Below are positions 20,401-29,670 of a stretch of DNA of 64,000 bases, one piece after another; positions within the stretch are counted from its first letter, which is position 1; each line of letters opens with the position of its first letter. This DNA is from DASYAN01 sp963727755 (GTDB taxonomy: Bacteria; Chloroflexota; Ktedonobacteria; Ktedonobacterales; Ktedonobacteraceae), in contig CAVSHN010000016.1 in assembly GCA_963727755.1 (NCBI GenBank), positions 186,001 through 250,000 on the forward strand. Reading direction: 5' to 3'. Below the pieces are notes generated by a model. The model saw only the letters and a program-made list of their open reading frames with translations. It did not search any database and was not told the DNA's origin. Made by a program: the position numbers and the translations under genes.

Positions 20401-23055
20401 CTACAAGCTCATTCCCTTCAGGGGATTGAGTTCCTGACCAGACACATAGGAGATTTGCTCCTCTCCCGAAACATAGACAGGTAGAGCCATACTGAAAGTC
20501 AAGCCTTCCCCTTCAGCAGACTCAAACCAGATACGACCACATTGCCGCTCAATCAGTTCACGACAAAGATAGAGGCCTAACCCTGTGCCTCCAATCCCAT
20601 ATGCCCGGGCATTATCCGCTCGTACGAACCGACCAAAGATCTGGGCTTGTTGCTCAACCGGAATGCCAATCCCATGATCACGGATACTCAGCCCTACCAT
20701 GTGTTCTTCTACATTCTCTTGCACTATGATTTCAATGGGCCCACCTTGTGGGCTATACTTGATGGCATTGCCAAGCAGATTCCCCAGGACCTGTTCCATG
20801 CGTTGAGGATCAACCTCCACGACTAGATGCTCAGCCGATGGAGTAAGGGACAGAGTATGTCTGTCGGTGGTCAATCGCAGACGCTTGACAACCCGCCTTG
20901 TTAAGGCCACAAGGTCTGTTGGAGTTAAATGTAAGGTGAGTCGACCTGCTTGCAAACGGGTCACATCGAGCAGGTCCTCAGTCAGCTCAACGAGACGTTG
21001 AGTTGCTTGATCAATCCCCTGCAAGGCCTCGATCTGCCAATCAACCAGAGTTGGTCCCCTCCCACGCCGAGATTGGGTGAGGAGTGTCTGGGCAAAGCCT
21101 TTGAGGACAGCGAGTGGGGTACGGAGTTCATGGGCCGCAATCCCAATAAAATCGTCTTTGAGCTGCTCTGCCTCTTTCAGTGCAGTCACATCTTGATGAA
21201 CCACAAGAGCTACTGGCACAGGCTCAACAGTATCTGATGGCTTGAGAGGGAGACTCACCTGCTCAAGATCAAGAGCAACGGCATTGACCAGGACAGGCAA
21301 GCTTGTGCTATCGGGATGACGAATGACTTCCTGATGCTGGCGAACGTTTTCTCTTTGTTGGACAGCACGAAGGGTTGCAAAACGTTCGGGGGTCATCTCC
21401 AAGCCATCTGTGCCAACGATACGGATAGCGTTCTCGGAGAGAAACTCGCTCATTGGTTGACCAGGCTTCCAGGTTGCCCCCCAAACCGTTGTGGCCATTT
21501 GATTGGCCAGCACCAAACGAGCATCGTGCCCTTGGACGAGATAGACACTACAGGGTAGTTCATCTAGTACGAGCTGAAGGAGGGTCCGTTGCGCTTCGCT
21601 CTCGGCAGAAAGACGACGCTCTTCTTCCAGTCGCCGTTCTTCTGTGACATCATGCCAAGTTACTACGACTCCTGAAACGTCATTTGGGGGCTCCTGCGAC
21701 AGATGCAGGTGATTCGATACTACCGGGAGAGAATGCAGTGGCGAGGCTGAGACCAGATACTCGCGACGTTCGTTATGCCCGTCAGTGAGACAGACAGTTC
21801 TTTCCTGTAGACTCTCTCCTGCAAGCGCCTGTTGAGCTGGGATGTGCAGAAGTGCTTGCATGGCATGCCTTTCTTCCACCGTATGTTGGATACTGTTGCG
21901 CACACGACGGGCAGCACGATTTTCGCGTACAATTTTGCCAGATGCATCGACCAGAACGACGCCGTCGGTGATACTTTCAAAAATGGCGTGGAGTTCTTGT
22001 GCACGCATCTGTGTGAGACGATACAGACGCGCATTTTCAAGCGCAATCGATGCCTGGGATGCCAATCCCATCAAGATATGTTCATGTTCTGGCAGAAATC
22101 TGCCCGGTTCTGCATGTCCAAGCAGCAACCCTCCACGGACCTCTTTGTTGCGATCGAGCAGGGGAACACCGAGAAAACTGCGTACGATGGGATGGCCATG
22201 CGGAATACCGAGTCCACGAAGTCCATCTTTGGCAACATGTCCATGTGCATAGTCAAATGCGGCTTGACGAGCAAGGTCGTGTGACGTCTGTTTACCCCGC
22301 GCGAGATAGTCTAGGGCATCAGCGACAAGCACAGGCACGCCTTGACAAAAAATGGGAGCGAGCAGTCCTTCTCCGCCCAAGGGCATTTGCCGAAGGAGCA
22401 GTTCTTGCTCTTCTGTCACCCCAACCACAGCCGCTAGATGAAAGAGATGCCCTTCAGATGGCACTGTTGGACGGCCTAGCACATCTGTTGGACGCATTGT
22501 AAAGGCAGCAAAACCTGCATCAGTAAGAGTACAAGCGGTTTGAGCGATCAAATGCAGCAATCGCTCCTCTTCCAACTCGCTGACTAATGCCATTCCTACG
22601 TGGTCGAGCAATGCTAAACGCTCAACAGCACGCTGTGCGCTAGCATGACGGTGACGAGCAAGTTGCGTGAGTAAGAGCACAAACCCTGTGACTGCCGCAA
22701 GCTCAACCAGTTCGGCAGCACCTAGTGGATGGGTGATTGCTGTCGGTAGAAAGAAAAGAGAGACACAGAGCAATTGGAGCATGGCTGAGACCAAGGCATG
22801 ACGTATTCCCCAGTGATAGCCAAGCAGTGCTACCAGTGGCAGGTAGAGCATCCCTGGATTGGGGAGCACAATTAGCCATCGATCGATCCCCATCAGACAC
22901 AGCGTCAGCAGCAGTGTACCACAAACAGCCAATGCGATGCCAGCGTATGGAACCATCCGCAACCGCGAACCGAGCGTATCGATGCGGGACAGACTAGTCA
23001 TTCCAATATGATACAATCGTCGCAAGAATTTGTTGCGAGAAGGAAACGCGGCCAT
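20401..23055 (-). CDS. Membrane sensor histidine kinase (DUF4118-like, GAF, PAS, HisKA, HATPase)
   Basis: Starting at ATG 23055 (GGGAGG upstream) gives 884 aa; the frame also opens 34 codons earlier. Residues about 30-140 form several membrane spans like the KdpD-type DUF4118 region. They are followed by a GAF domain (about 145-345) and two PAS-like segments (about 350-480 and 500-630). The kinase core has the phospho-accepting His in GIAAHELRTPLAVLKG, the N box GNLLGNAIKYSPQ, and glycine boxes DHGIGI and GTGLGLYLCREL. It senses an unknown signal and phosphorylates a partner, plausibly the OmpR-type regulator at 24833. The gene is divergent from the second kinase and has one copy of the ~85-bp element just upstream. 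Confidence 0.88.
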   Translation of the reverse strand: MAAFPSRNKFLRRLYHIGMTSLSRIDTLGSRLRMVPYAGIALAVCGTLLLTLCLMGIDRWLIVLPNPGMLYLPLVALLGYHWGIRHALVSAMLQLLCVSLFFLPTAITHPLGAAELVELAAVTGFVLLLTQLARHRHASAQRAVERLALLDHVGMALVSELEEERLLHLIAQTACTLTDAGFAAFTMRPTDVLGRPTVPSEGHLFHLAAVVGVTEEQELLLRQMPLGGEGLLAPIFCQGVPVLVADALDYLARGKQTSHDLARQAAFDYAHGHVAKDGLRGLGIPHGHPIVRSFLGVPLLDRNKEVRGGLLLGHAEPGRFLPEHEHILMGLASQASIALENARLYRLTQMRAQELHAIFESITDGVVLVDASGKIVRENRAARRVRNSIQHTVEERHAMQALLHIPAQQALAGESLQERTVCLTDGHNERREYLVSASPLHSLPVVSNHLHLSQEPPNDVSGVVVTWHDVTEERRLEEERRLSAESEAQRTLLQLVLDELPCSVYLVQGHDARLVLANQMATTVWGATWKPGQPMSEFLSENAIRIVGTDGLEMTPERFATLRAVQQRENVRQHQEVIRHPDSTSLPVLVNAVALDLEQVSLPLKPSDTVEPVPVALVVHQDVTALKEAEQLKDDFIGIAAHELRTPLAVLKGFAQTLLTQSRRGRGPTLVDWQIEALQGIDQATQRLVELTEDLLDVTRLQAGRLTLHLTPTDLVALTRRVVKRLRLTTDRHTLSLTPSAEHLVVEVDPQRMEQVLGNLLGNAIKYSPQGGPIEIIVQENVEEHMVGLSIRDHGIGIPVEQQAQIFGRFVRADNARAYGIGGTGLGLYLCRELIERQCGRIWFESAEGEGLTFSMALPVYVSGEEQISYVSGQELNPLKGMSL

Positions 23056-23074
23056 ATAAGCCTCCCATCTCCCC

Positions 23075-23159
23075 TTTGTGATATGATTGTGAGAAGAATG
23101 CCTCAAGAAAAGACTCCGTTGTGACTGGTTCTCATTTATAATAAAACACACGTGCAAGT
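23075..23159. repeat. Copy A of a duplicated ~85-bp element near two-component genes
   Basis: This stretch closely resembles 24628-24710, in the same orientation. The blocks TTTGTGATATGATTGTGAGAAG and TTATAATAAAACACACGTG are shared almost base for base, with a more variable middle. It contains the palindrome CACGTG. It lies directly upstream of the minus-strand histidine kinase gene, so it may hold shared regulatory sites. Confidence 0.65.
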
Positions 23160-23220
23160 AAGGACAAGCGTATTGAGAATAGACAGCGGTCGTCAGGAAC
23201 CCGCTGACTAATGAATGTTA

Positions 23221-23272
23221 AGAAATTAAGAGGGTAAAGAGATAAGCATAGTATATACCCTCTTAATTTTCT
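23221..23272. repeat. 16-bp inverted repeat with AT-rich stem
   Basis: AGAAATTAAGAGGGTA at 23221-23236 is matched by TACCCTCTTAATTTTCT at 23256-23272, about 20 bp away. The pairing weakly extends further outward. It sits in the divergent gap between two kinase genes, so it may be an operator, a hairpin in the leader, or an excised-element scar. Confidence 0.6.
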
Positions 23273-23279
23273 AAAGTTC

Positions 23280-23662
23280 ATAAGCCAGGGGTTTGTGAGG
23301 AGCCGCAAGGCTCAAACACTCACTCACCTGACCAGACTCAGTCCGAGCAATCGGGCTACGTTATCGGTAAGTGTTCAAGTTCCTATTGGGTGCGACGCCA
23401 GCCCGCTGCTCTAGAACCGATGGGTTAAACAGGTGTACGAGGGTTAAACAGGTGTACGAGGGTTAAGCCGGTGCTCACCGGAAAGTACCGACCGATAACA
23501 TTGTCGAGGCACACATCACCCGGGTTTCTGGAGGCTCGAAAGAGCAGTTTATTGAGAGGCGCTACTTGGCTTGCCTTGCGGTGCCTTTCTTTCCTCCCAA
23601 CCCACGATATCGGGGGTGGGTCCCCAGAAAGGAAAATCTATGGACGACAAGGGGGTTCGTTC
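23280..23662 (+). promoter_or_regulatory. Structured-looking leader upstream of the second histidine kinase
   Basis: The region is rich in self-complementary pieces. GAGCC-GCAA-GGCTC (about 23300-23314) is a tetraloop hairpin, and CCGGTG-CT-CACCGG (about 23468-23481) another. GTTATCGGT (about 23360) can pair with ACCGATAAC (about 23492), closing a ~135-nt domain. CCCAC...GTGGG lies near 23600-23620. It includes the tandem repeat at 23422. It may be a structured 5' leader or small RNA. I tried but could not match it to a riboswitch class I know. Confidence 0.35.
23422..23466. repeat. 19-bp tandem repeat, about 2.4 copies
   Basis: The unit GGGTTAAACAGGTGTACGA occurs at 23422-23440 and 23441-23459 without change, followed by GGGTTAA. 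It lies inside the structured-looking leader. Confidence 0.85.
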
Positions 23663-24521
23663 ATGGGCGACGACATCATGAGGGGAGATCGTCCCCTGCT
23701 CTCAACGGAAATCTTGGCCAACGTAAGCCATGAGTTCCGTGGGCCACTGACAACCATTAAGGGGTATGCCAGCGACGTTGCGTCGTTATGAACAACGTCT
23801 CTCGCCAGAAGAACGTTATGCCTTTCTCCAGGCAATTGAAGAAGCCAGTGACCACCTTGCACGCCTGACGGATCGCTTCCTCGAACTCGCACAATTGGAA
23901 GCTGGCATACTGCCACTTGCTCCTGAACCAGTGTCACTGGTCTCACTCGTGCAAGAAGCTCTGCAAGCAGCCCAAAAGCATGTGCAAGCATATCAACAAG
24001 ATGGTGCTTATGGTCTCAAGCAGAGTCCGTTGACACTCAATCTGGAGCAGATAGCTGGTCTCTCTCCCTCAGAGGAACCACAGATCTGGGCTGATCGGCA
24101 ACGCCTACATGAGGCGCTTCTCCATCTGCTGGAAAATGCTCTCCTCTATTCTTCTCAAGGTAGCCCAATCGAGATCGTTATTCGTCCACACCAATTGCCG
24201 GGCGAGAGACAACAGTTTTCGCGGCATCTTCATCCAAGACTCCTCAACGGGCAAAGATTCCCGATGCCTCCTGTAAACCAAGGCTTTGAAATCTGCATCT
24301 GTGACCATGGCATCGGTATTCCTAATGAACACTTGGAGCAGATCTTTGAACGCTTCTACCGCATCGATACACGGCTCATTCGCGAGGTTGATGGCTTAGG
24401 ATTGGGTCTCACAATTTGCAAGTATATTGTTGAAATGCATGGCGGACAAATCTGGGTGGAAAGTCAAGTTGGTCATGGAAGTACATTTCATCTGTGGTTT
24501 CCGGGGTATCGCTTATCATGA
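23663..24521 (+). CDS. Soluble histidine kinase (HisKA-HATPase), one frame break
   Basis: ATG 23663 begins a short protein without membrane spans. The HisKA helix has the phospho-His in ANVSHEFRGPLTTIKGYA. The frame breaks near 23770, and the next frame continues ATLRRYEQRLSPEERYAFLQ. The ATPase part has ENALLYSSQGSP (N box), DHGIGIPNEHLEQIFERFYR (G1/F box) and GLGLGLTICKYIVEMHGG (G2). Total length is about 285 aa. It lies upstream of the response regulator on the same strand and is likely part of the same system. The lack of a sensor domain, if real, suggests it reads an internal signal or another protein. Confidence 0.78.
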
Positions 24522-24627
24522 GCATAGGAAGCTTGGTTACTTTGAGGACACGATCAGTCACGCTCCCGATGACCCACCTGCCGCCGATCGCTGTTTCCAT
24601 GAGTTAACAGCTTTGAACGTAGAGACT

Positions 24628-24710
24628 TTTGTGATAGGATTGTGAGAAGGAACGCTTGGAAAGGATACCATTGTTAACAGTTTTTTTTTATAATAAGACA
24701 CACGTGTAAG
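24628..24710. repeat. Copy B of the duplicated ~85-bp element
   Basis: It matches 23075-23159, with shared blocks TTTGTGATAGGATTGTGAGAAG and TTATAATAAGACACACGTG. Here CACGTG is part of the longer palindrome ACACGTGT. It lies about 120 bp upstream of the response regulator gene in the same direction. Confidence 0.65.
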
Positions 24711-24832
24711 TGGCAACAAATGTACAAGCAAGAAGCATATGCTGCCTGGGTACGCGTCTGGAAGATCAGAAGAGGGTTTCTGTTTCCTATCAAATGATTC
24801 CCAACAGAGACAGCCCTAGAGGGTGAAAAAGC

Positions 24833-25600
24833 ATGCCAGCAAAGAGAACAACGATTCTGACAGCAGATGATGATCCACAGTTGTTGCGATTGGTATCGCG
24901 TAACTTGGAGTTAGAAGATTATGAAGTCATCACAGCCAATGATGGACAGCAAGCCCTGGAGAGGATCGAGACCCAAATGCCAGACCTCGTCTTGCTTGAT
25001 GTGATGATGCCCAAGATGGATGGATTCACAGTCTGTCAGCGGGTGCGTGCATTTTCAGCTGTTCCAATTATTTTGATTACTGCTCGCGGCCAAGACCAGG
25101 ATAAAGTTCGTGGATTGGATCTGGGAGCCGATGACTACCTCACCAAGCCATTTAGTGTCGATGAACTACTGGCACGAGTACGAGCTGTGCTAAGACGTAC
25201 CCAGTTTTCTGCTGGTGAGCCAACGCAGGCTATGAATGCCATGGCGAGGATTGGTGAGCTTGTCATCGACTACCGTCAGCGCCTTGTCACAGCGGCAGGT
25301 CGAGAATTGTCGCTTACTCCAACAGAATATCGCCTGCTGGCCTATTTAGCGCAAAATGCAGGTCGCATCGTCACACAGGATTTGCTGCTCGAGCGGATCT
25401 GGGGGGCAGAATATGTGGGTGAGAGTCATATGTTACAGGTGAATATCAATCGTCTGCGGCGCAAAATTGAACCAGATCCAGCCCATCCACGCTATATTCT
25501 CACCAAGGTAGGTATTGGCTACCAGCTCACTAACCCAGCAAATATGCATCAGCTATCGGCAAGCGAACCAACTAAGCCGCATCCAGAAGCTTTGCCATAG
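24833..25600 (+). CDS. OmpR/PhoB family response regulator
   Basis: The 255-aa protein has a receiver domain (residues 6-120) with the acidic pocket ADDD, the phospho-acceptor Asp in LVLLDVMMPKMDGF, the conserved Thr/Ser region LITARG and Lys in LTKPFS. A winged-helix DNA-binding domain (about 150-240) contains LSLTPTEYRLLAYLAQNAGRIVTQ and a recognition helix ending VNINRLRRKIEP. It should bind DNA as a dimer when phosphorylated by one or both neighbouring kinases. The ~85-bp element with its CACGTG core, present upstream of this gene and of the first kinase, is a candidate target. Confidence 0.92.
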   Translation: MPAKRTTILTADDDPQLLRLVSRNLELEDYEVITANDGQQALERIETQMPDLVLLDVMMPKMDGFTVCQRVRAFSAVPIILITARGQDQDKVRGLDLGADDYLTKPFSVDELLARVRAVLRRTQFSAGEPTQAMNAMARIGELVIDYRQRLVTAAGRELSLTPTEYRLLAYLAQNAGRIVTQDLLLERIWGAEYVGESHMLQVNINRLRRKIEPDPAHPRYILTKVGIGYQLTNPANMHQLSASEPTKPHPEALP

Positions 25601-25737
25601 GATCATCACTCTGGACCCAATATCTCAGTCATCTGATCGGACTGGAGCTTTTGACTGACATTCGAAATAGGACCAAACGAAAGGGCAAATGCCAGTCGCA
25701 GCGCAATAGCAGTTCTTTAATTGAAAGGAAAGGACCT

Positions 25738-26037
25738 ATGAGGAAGAAACAAATGTGCCCGAGGTGCATTGTACGTCGTACCATCGGTCTTCTAGCTACG
25801 ATTTTAGTAATAGCAGCCATTGGGGAACAATTGCGTCTCCCTCCTGAAGAACGAACATGGCAAGGCAAAATCATGGGTATTCCCTATGACTTCCGCTGGC
25901 CAACTGTGGAACGAGTACGAGAGAAAGTCTGGAACAAGGATACGTCACGTATTCTAATGCCTCATGTTTTCGGAGTAGGATGGACAATCAACTTCTATCC
26001 TTTATTGCACTTCAAATCTGAAGATAAGCCAGCATAA
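25738..26037 (+). CDS. Small membrane protein with DUF5808-like domain
   Basis: From ATG 25738 (AAAGGAAAGG upstream) the protein has 99 aa. A basic, cysteine-containing start (CPRCIVRR) precedes one hydrophobic span (TIGLLATILVIAAIGEQL). The C-terminal ~55 residues, with WQGKIMGIPYDFRWPTVERV and HVFGVGWTINFYPL, match the short DUF5808 type of conserved domain found in Actinobacteria and Chloroflexi. Function is unknown; it probably faces one side of the membrane by a single anchor. Confidence 0.6.
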   Translation: MRKKQMCPRCIVRRTIGLLATILVIAAIGEQLRLPPEERTWQGKIMGIPYDFRWPTVERVREKVWNKDTSRILMPHVFGVGWTINFYPLLHFKSEDKPA

Positions 26038-26143
26038 TATTCTTCAAAGCTGTAACGCGCAAAGAGCTGTGCAATTAGCTGACAGCACTTTCCGCCATTA
26101 CTGATGGGAGGTGGCGCTTCTGTGGAAAAAAAACGCAAAATAC

Positions 26144-26389
26144 CTATGGCTGCATACCATCATCCATCCAGATCTTAAATGTCTGGACTCTCTCTTGTGA
26201 CCAGGGTCTATCCGGTAATGGTGGCATTCCACCATTACTCACTTGATCATAGATGTCAGAAGCATGATCTTTCACATCGTCATAGCTGGAAAGATCAAGT
26301 CCAAGCTGTTTCATGTGATTAACGTCTACGGTTCGAAATAGCGGCCTGATATCTTTTGCAAAACTGAGTGCAGGGCTCTGAGTACTCAT
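26144..26389 (-). CDS. Small conserved protein (FAKDIRPLFR type)
   Basis: The 81-aa protein starts at ATG 26389, preceded by GAGGAGATAAC. It has the block FAKDIRPLFRTVDVNHM followed by YDDVKDHASDIYDQV and a proline-rich GGMPPLPDRPWS ending FKIWMDDGM. Such small proteins occur widely in soil bacteria, and resemble the heme-lacking part of planctomycete cytochrome-type domains. No CxxCH is present. No function is known. Confidence 0.6.
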   Translation of the reverse strand: MSTQSPALSFAKDIRPLFRTVDVNHMKQLGLDLSSYDDVKDHASDIYDQVSNGGMPPLPDRPWSQERVQTFKIWMDDGMQP

Positions 26390-26780
26390 GTTATCTCCTC
26401 ACATTCACAGTGGCTTTGCCTCTTTATCATCGTCCGTCTTTTCTTCAAGCTTTTATCTTCTCTATAACTAGCCTGCTTATTACAAAGTCCTCACCTAATA
26501 ACACTAACTTTTGAAGAGGCACGGTCTCCCTCACAGTTTCTTCTAATCGGCAACTTGGGATCGGAACTTTAAGAAGTTCAGAACAGCGGTACTTTGTTGC
26601 CGTTGGATAGATCCGTCTTTTAGCTCTTCCACAGCCCTGTTCCCATTGGCTGAAACAGGGGACCATCTCATTTCGTGATGCGTAGTATAAAAAGAATGGT
26701 ATCTTATCTCTGCTTGGAAGCAGGCTCATTTGGCCTCGCAAAATCTGGAAAGAGGATAGAAGAAGCCCAGGAGAGCACTT
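26390..26780. other. Gene-free region between divergent genes
   Basis: Nothing coding is convincing in these 391 bases. The region must hold the promoters of the small minus-strand gene and of the FAD oxidase. The bases just before 26781 (CCCAGGAGAGCACTT) give a good ribosome site for the latter. Confidence 0.5.
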
Positions 26781-28461
26781 ATGAAACTGCCTATCATCGC
26801 GCATGGACAGAATTATACTTTTCATGAGAAGCGAAAGGGACGAGAAGACCCTGCACGTGAGACCTCCATTGATCTTGAGAGACTGGATCACGACTTACGC
26901 GAACAGATCAACGGGAAAGTTCGCTTCGATGCTGGAGCACGAGCCCTCTATGCAACCGATGGCTCACAGTATCGTCAGGTCCCGCTTGGAGTGGTTATTC
27001 CGCGCGATTGTGAGGATGTGATCCGAACAGTGGCAACGTGCCGGAAGTATGGCGCTCCCCTGGTGATGCGTGGGGGAGGAACGAGTCTGGCTGGTCAAGG
27101 CTGTAATGTGGCTGTAGTGATTGACATGTCGAAATATATGCACCAGATCATTGATCTCGATCCCGACAAGAAGATTGCTCGCGTCCAACCTGGTATTATT
27201 CTCGACCATCTGCGGGATGCGGCTGAGCACTTTCATTTGACTTTTGGCCCTGACCCCGCAACTCATAATCACTGTACACTTGGAGGTATGATTGGCAATA
27301 ATTCCTGTGGCGTCCATTCTGTGATGGCAGGCAGGACCGTTGATAATGTCGAAGCTCTGGATATCATTACCTATGACGGGCTCCATATGTCCGTTGGCAA
27401 GACTAGTGAAGTAGAACTTCAACAAATCATCAATGCTGGTGGGAGACGAGGAGAGATTTATGCTCGTCTTAAAGCTCAGTGCTCTGGCAAAGCGACTTGG
27501 GGGTCTGGCTCCGCAACGCAAGATTCCTACATTTGCATCCCAAACGTTTAAACAATGGTTCTATCAACGTGAGACAAGAAATACAGGCATGCCTCAGGTA
27601 ATTCTGTGGCCCGATACGTTCAATAATTACTTTTATCCGCAAACAGCGATAGCTGCTGTTGAAGTACTTGAAGCTGCAGACTATCAGGTCATCGTGCCAG
27701 AAGCTTCCTTATGCTGTGGGCGTCCGCTCTATGATTATGGGTTTCTTGATCTTGCCAAACAGTTATTACGCCAGATTCTGGATGTCCTTCGTCCCCAGAT
27801 CGAGGCAGGTATTCCTCTGGTTGGTCTAGAGCCAAGTTGTGTGGCAGTCTTCCGCGATGAATTACGAAATCTCTTCCCACACGATGAAGACGCCAAAAGG
27901 CTTGTTCAACAGTCTTTTCTCCTGAGCGAATTCCTGGAAAAAGAGGCCACGCACTATCAACTACCACAACTGCATCGTCAAGCTCTTGTTCATGGGCATT
28001 GTCATCATAAAGCTATTATGAAACTGACCGATGAGGAGGCCCTTTTGACCAAGTTGGGTCTTGATTTCCAGGTGCTCGACTCAGGCTGTTGTGGAATGGC
28101 TGGCTCCTTTGGCTTCGAAAAAGATCACTATGATGTCTCCATCAAAGTTGGCGAACGGGTCTTACTCCCTGCTGTGCGCGAGGCAGATAAGCAGACGCTT
28201 ATCATTGCTGATGGCTTCAGCTGTCGTGAACAGATTGAACAGACGACGGATAGGCGGGCACTGCATATTGCACAGGTAATTCAAATGGCTCTCCATAACG
28301 GAAAAGATGGACAAAAAGGCGCATATCCTGAAACTGCGTATAAAGAGCTGAATGCATCATTGCCTCGCATGCCTCTGCTAGTTGGCTCATTCGCAGTACT
28401 TGGGACCATAGGAGTGGTTGGATGGAAACTCTTACAAAGGATGGTGGAGAGAGACATCTGA
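26781..28461 (+). pseudogene. FAD-linked oxidase/Fe-S protein with an internal deletion
   Basis: The first ~230 aa (26781 to about 27470) are an FAD-binding PCMH domain with MRGGGTSLAGQGC and GGMIGNNSCGVHS. The last ~330 aa (about 27475-28461), in another frame, are the C-terminal cysteine-rich domain of the same protein type, with two CCG motifs (SLCCGRPLYD and DSGCCGMAGSF). The intact fused family has roughly 950-1000 aa. The FAD-linked C-terminal domain and the 4Fe-4S ferredoxin segment are missing between residues ARLKA and LSALAKRLGG. So about 1.2-1.6 kb seem to be lost, with a frame shift at the join near 27475. It would have oxidised a 2-hydroxy acid such as D-lactate or glycolate. Confidence 0.75.
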
Positions 28462-28484
28462 GTAAAAATAAGAGAGTAAGAGTT

Positions 28485-29602
28485 ATGACAAACAAAAAAT
28501 GCGGTGAGAATGATGTTCCAATCCAACGGCTTGAGGTTTCGGCCTACACGATACCGACCGATGCACCCGAGTCAGATGGCACCTATACCTGGGATAAGAC
28601 TACGATGGTCCTAGTAGAGGCGAGCGCTGGTGATCACACGGGCATTGGGTACACCTACGCCGATACAGCTACGGCAACCTTGATCAAAGAGATTCTCGCA
28701 GAAGTGGTACGAGGGCGGAATGCAATGGATGTGCAGGGGTGTTGGCTCGCCATGGTCGAGGCTATTCGCAACCTTGGACGTCCTGGTATTGCCTCTATGG
28801 CCATTTCAGCAGTTGATGCAGCACTCTGGGACTTGAAGGCGCGTCTGCTTGATGTAGCACTAGTGACCTTGCTCGGTGCAACACGAGAGAGCGTGCCAGT
28901 CTACGGAAGTGGAGGCTTCACCTCTTACTCCCGAGAACAGTTACAAAAACAGTTGCACGATTGGGTGGCAGAAGGCATCAACTCTGCGTCAAAATGAAGA
29001 TTGGTCGCGATCCCAAAGCTGATCCCCATAGAGTGGCCGAAGCTCGGGAGGCCATTGGCCCTGAGACAGAACTCTATGTCGATGCCAACGGTGCATACAG
29101 CCGGAAACAGGCACTCGCACTCGCAGAAATTTTTGCACATGAGTCAGGCGTCACCTGGTTTGAGGAACCCGTTTCCTCCGACGATTTGGCAGGTCTCCAC
29201 CTCATCCGCGATCGTGCACCCGCTGGGATGGATATTGCAGCAGGTGAGTACGGTTATGATCTAGGATACTTCCGTCGTATGCTAGAGGCCGAAGCCGTTG
29301 ATGTCTTGCAAGCCGATGCCACACGTTGTGCAGGTCTCACAGGATTTCTCCGGGCGGCTACCTTGTGCGAAGCCCGTTCACTTCAATTGTCATCTCACTG
29401 CGGCCCTGCCCTCCATGTCCATGCATGTTGCGCACTGCCAAATTTCCGACACATGGAATACTTTCACGATCATGTGCGCATTGAGCAGATGTTCTTCGAT
29501 GGCGTGCAAAGACCCGTCCACGGAGAATCGCATCCTGACCGCTCACGTCCTGGGATGGGGATCGAATTTAAGCGGGCCGATGCGGCAAAATACGCCGTCT
29601 AG
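28485..29602 (+). CDS. Enolase-superfamily enzyme (mandelate racemase/muconate lactonizing type), one frame break
   Basis: The N-terminal capping domain (to about residue 125) is followed by the barrel. The general-base lysine motif KMKIG lies just after a frame break near 28990; metal ligands follow in LYVDANGAY (Asp) and WFEEPVSSDD (Glu), and in AGEYGYD. SSHCGPALHVHACCA near the end is the His region. The motifs point to the mandelate racemase subgroup, perhaps a sugar-acid dehydratase or racemase, but the substrate cannot be read from the sequence. It follows the damaged FAD oxidase by 23 bp and precedes the glucoamylase, so a carbohydrate or hydroxy-acid pathway is plausible. Start ATG 28485 is preceded by AGAGAGTAAGAG. 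Confidence 0.8.
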
Positions 29603-29670
29603 ATGCAGATGCAGTTGCAAATGCAGTTGCAGAAGATCAAACCTATCGCGATAATCAGGAGAACAGGAAG

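Noticed and set aside
23280..23662. Known riboswitch (c-di-AMP, c-di-GMP or cobalamin type)
   Set aside because: I compared remembered consensus pieces and found no match in order, so I kept it only as a structured leader.
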